From Candidatus Omnitrophota bacterium (GTDB lineage: Bacteria; Hinthialibacterota; Hinthialibacteria; Hinthialibacterales; Hinthialibacteraceae): a stretch of 34,446 bases of DNA. The position numbers and the translations under genes are program-made. Positions 32,787 to 34,446 of this stretch are shown in pieces. The DNA lies in assembly GCA_013177805.1 (NCBI GenBank), contig JABLXU010000004.1, forward strand, positions 1-34,446, given 5' to 3'. The notes under the pieces were generated by a model, which was given only the letters and a program-made list of their open reading frames with translations, did no database searches and was not told where the DNA came from. Position 1 is the stretch's first letter, and every line of letters starts with the position of its first letter.

Positions 32787-33587
32787 TCACTTTCGCCGGC
32801 CATAGAGAATCATCCGGGGGGAATGGGAAAGAAAAGGGGTGGCATCGAAGTCCCCAAACGTGCCGTCAACCTGTAAATCCGCTGATTCCAACATGTGCAG
32901 CATCGTGTCATGCTCGTACAACTTGACCGATTCATGATACCGGTGGTCCCGCACCCCCCAGTTTTCAATCACGATTTCCTTTTCGATGCGGTCACCGTCG
33001 GGCGACAGACAACGTTTCTCGCGGATAATATAATCCCCGTGGGCCTTGACGCTCTCCGCCACCAACGTCTCCCGCACATAAGCCGGATTAAGATAGTCCA
33101 GCATAAAATGCCCTTCCGGCCGCAGCACGCGCGCGATTTCATGCAAGACAGCCAGGTTTTCCACGTTGGTCTGAAAATACCCGAACGAGGTGAAAAACGA
33201 AAAAACCGCGTCTATTCCCGCGGTGGCGAGGGGGAGCAGCCGCATATCCGCGCGTACGTAATTCCCCCGCGGCGATTCGGCCATGGCGTGTTTCAGCAGC
33301 GGGAACGAATAATCCACTCCCACCACCCGCCGGTACCCTGCCCGCCGCAAGGCCCGGCAATGCCTCCCATTGCCGCAACATAAATCCAATATCCGGGATT
33401 CCGGCCCGACCGGTAAGACCGCCAGAGTGGCGCGGACCTCTTCCGCTGCCTGGATTTCATCCCGGTGCGCATAGACATCCAGGTAGATATGGTTGAACCA
33501 TTCGCGCCACCAGCCGTCATGGTTGTTTTCTTTCGCCTCTGGAATTTCACCTGGGTTTGGAGGTTTAGACATAGTTTGCGAATTCAT
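32787..33587 (-). CDS. Class I SAM-dependent methyltransferase
   Basis: A cytoplasmic methyltransferase of 266 residues. The start is ambiguous: ATG 33587 is preferred, ATG 33572 is also possible, and a TTG at 33629 extends the frame. Motif I is SRILDLCCGNGRHCRAL (64-80, with the G-x-G loop) and motif II acidic GVDYS (90-94). RADMRLLP and FSFFTSFGYFQT follow, and the post-motif region is HEIARVLRPEGHFMLDYLNP. The combination FTSFGYF plus the D-Y-L-N motif is shared with many methyltransferases of unknown small-molecule substrate. It is convergent with the pilin gene; the 42-bp gap contains a GTGAATC/GATTCAC inverted repeat (32753-32790) overlapping its stop. No operon partner is visible. Confidence 0.9.
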   Translation of the reverse strand: MNSQTMSKPPNPGEIPEAKENNHDGWWREWFNHIYLDVYAHRDEIQAAEEVRATLAVLPVGPESRILDLCCGNGRHCRALRRAGYRRVVGVDYSFPLLKHAMAESPRGNYVRADMRLLPLATAGIDAVFSFFTSFGYFQTNVENLAVLHEIARVLRPEGHFMLDYLNPAYVRETLVAESVKAHGDYIIREKRCLSPDGDRIEKEIVIENWGVRDHRYHESVKLYEHDTMLHMLESADLQVDGTFGDFDATPFLSHSPRMILYGRRK

Positions 33588-33803
33588 CCCGGGAGAAACA
33601 TCACGAAGACGAACGTCTCCGGCCAACAAAACCTGTTTGATGGGATTTCCTTACACGATCCGGCTCCATCCGGACCGTCGAACTCCACCCATATTATAGA
33701 CGATTCCTGCAAGAATGAGAGTTGATACGGTTTCAACCAGGATTTCCACAGGAACCACCGGATTTCCGGAAGGGTAGGAATCCGGCTATTTGGAACCCTC
33801 TCC

Positions 33804-33832
33804 TTGATTGAAATCTTCACCTGTCCTACCTT
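33804..33832 (+). promoter_or_regulatory. Promoter of the partial Gfo/Idh/MocA gene
   Basis: TTGATT (33804-33809), a 17-bp spacer and TACCTT (33827-33832). The -10 hexamer and spacer are the same as at 10059-10087, suggesting a preferred local variant. Confidence 0.5.
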
Positions 33833-33901
33833 AGAGCGAAATTTCAACGTGGGGTTCTGAAACGTCAAGCCCTTAGATTCTTGCGAAAAGAGGCGGTCAT
33901 C

Positions 33902-34446
33902 ATGGAGAAATTGAGAGTCGGAATGATCGGTGCGGGTTTTATCAGTCATTTTCAAGCCGCGGCCATTGCCCAAATCCGGAATATGGAAATCGCGGGCGTC
34001 ACATCTCTGCAAGGGGCGGAAGAATTCGCGGCCTTGGTCCGCCAGAGAAACTTAGGGCCCTGCCAGGTGTATCCCAACGTGACCGAACTCACGAAAAACG
34101 TAGACGCGGTCGCCATTTATTGCCCCAACTATACGCGGATCGCCATTATGGAAGAAATCGTGGCGGCGGTTAAAGCCGGTGCTCAACTCAAGGGCCTGAT
34201 CTGCGAAAAACCCCTGGGCCGTAACGTGAAAGAAGCCCGGCGGCTGGTGGAACTGGCGCAGGAAGCCAATCTGCGGACCGCCTATTTCGAGAATCAACTG
34301 CAAATGAAACCCATCAAGGCCCAAATGAAGCAGCTCGAACCCCAGCAACGCACCATGGGGCCGCTGGCCCTGGTCCGCTCATCCGAAGAACATGGCGGCC
34401 CCCATGAACCATGGTTCTGGGATCCCACCCGGCAAGGGGGGGGCGT
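33902..34446 (+). CDS. Gfo/Idh/MocA family oxidoreductase, N-terminal part (cut by window end)
   Basis: The visible 181 codons give the NAD(P)-binding domain and the start of the second domain. MEKLRVGMIGAGFISHF is the Rossmann loop with no leader, so this member is cytoplasmic, unlike the Tat-exported one at 2964. AIYCPNYTRIAIMEEIV and LICEKPLGRNVKEARRLVE contain the EKP motif. EHGGPHEPWFWDPTRQGGG is the expected dinucleotide/substrate-side segment. AGAGGCGG about 5 bp before the ATG is the ribosome site, and a promoter lies 70 bp upstream. The gene runs beyond the window, so length and substrate class are unknown. Confidence 0.93.
   Translation, partial: MEKLRVGMIGAGFISHFQAAAIAQIRNMEIAGVTSLQGAEEFAALVRQRNLGPCQVYPNVTELTKNVDAVAIYCPNYTRIAIMEEIVAAVKAGAQLKGLICEKPLGRNVKEARRLVELAQEANLRTAYFENQLQMKPIKAQMKQLEPQQRTMGPLALVRSSEEHGGPHEPWFWDPTRQGGG

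Noticed and set aside
1..34446. tRNA, rRNA, CRISPR array, IS element or prophage
   Set aside because: No T-loop-like sequences in tRNA context, no regularly spaced direct repeats with spacers, and no transposase or phage-like reading frames were seen.

Overview
The window (34,446 bp, GC-rich) is bacterial. It looks like an uncultured, envelope-rich Gram-negative lineage of the Sumerlaeota / Hydrogenedentota / Planctomycetota kind. This placement is inference. It rests on long Thr-Pro linkers in secreted proteins, a dockerin-tailed metalloprotease, Tat-type leaders on Gfo/Idh/MocA and aldo-keto reductase enzymes, a GspG-like pilin with a D-rich tail, and a DUF2298-type membrane protein. No rRNA, tRNA, CRISPR array, transposase or phage module was found.

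Layout. 1-644: a fragment resembling the end of a DUF3987-type protein (minus strand) and the leader of a secreted propeller protein. 645-4175: that secreted protein, converging on a Tat-exported Gfo/Idh/MocA oxidoreductase, with terminators between them. 4453-10005: an arginine/pyrimidine/proline block, carA-carB1-carB2-proC. The CarB large subunit is naturally split into two genes by two in-frame TGA codons. 10059-11096: a free-standing, promoter-to-terminator gene for a secreted protein with a Gly-Tyr-Gly-Gly-Met-Gly-Met repeat. 11276-15925: the most unusual locus. Two paralogous 132-residue helical proteins bracket a 1144-residue lipoprotein built of about twelve 71-residue DUF4398-like helical repeats, plus a 34-residue single-span membrane microprotein. 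A STAS-domain protein converges on this locus.

16624-20880: a polytopic GT-C-like membrane protein, a Tat-exported aldo/keto reductase, a LarE sulfur transferase and an unassigned 219-residue protein. 20883-23949 (minus): a DUF2298 glycosyltransferase-like membrane protein translationally coupled to trpC. 24548-27144: a membrane-anchored metallophosphoesterase and an acyl-CoA synthetase. 27162-31906 (minus): two tandem, overlapping matrixin-type metalloprotease genes that share their front halves. One ends in a Thr-Pro linker plus dockerin, the other in a propeller-like repeat domain. 32148-34446: a type IV/II pseudopilin, a SAM methyltransferase and the start of a second Gfo/Idh/MocA oxidoreductase.

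Four copies of a short REP-like hairpin repeat (CCTCTCCC-AGA-GGGAGAGG core or relatives) sit only in intergenic DNA between 19.0 and 25.5 kb. Housekeeping metabolism (CarAB, ProC, TrpC, LarE, FadD-like) is thus interleaved with a large share of exported, repeat-built proteins. The lipoprotein/132-residue-pair locus is the best candidate here for an undescribed envelope system. Its function cannot be read from sequence alone.
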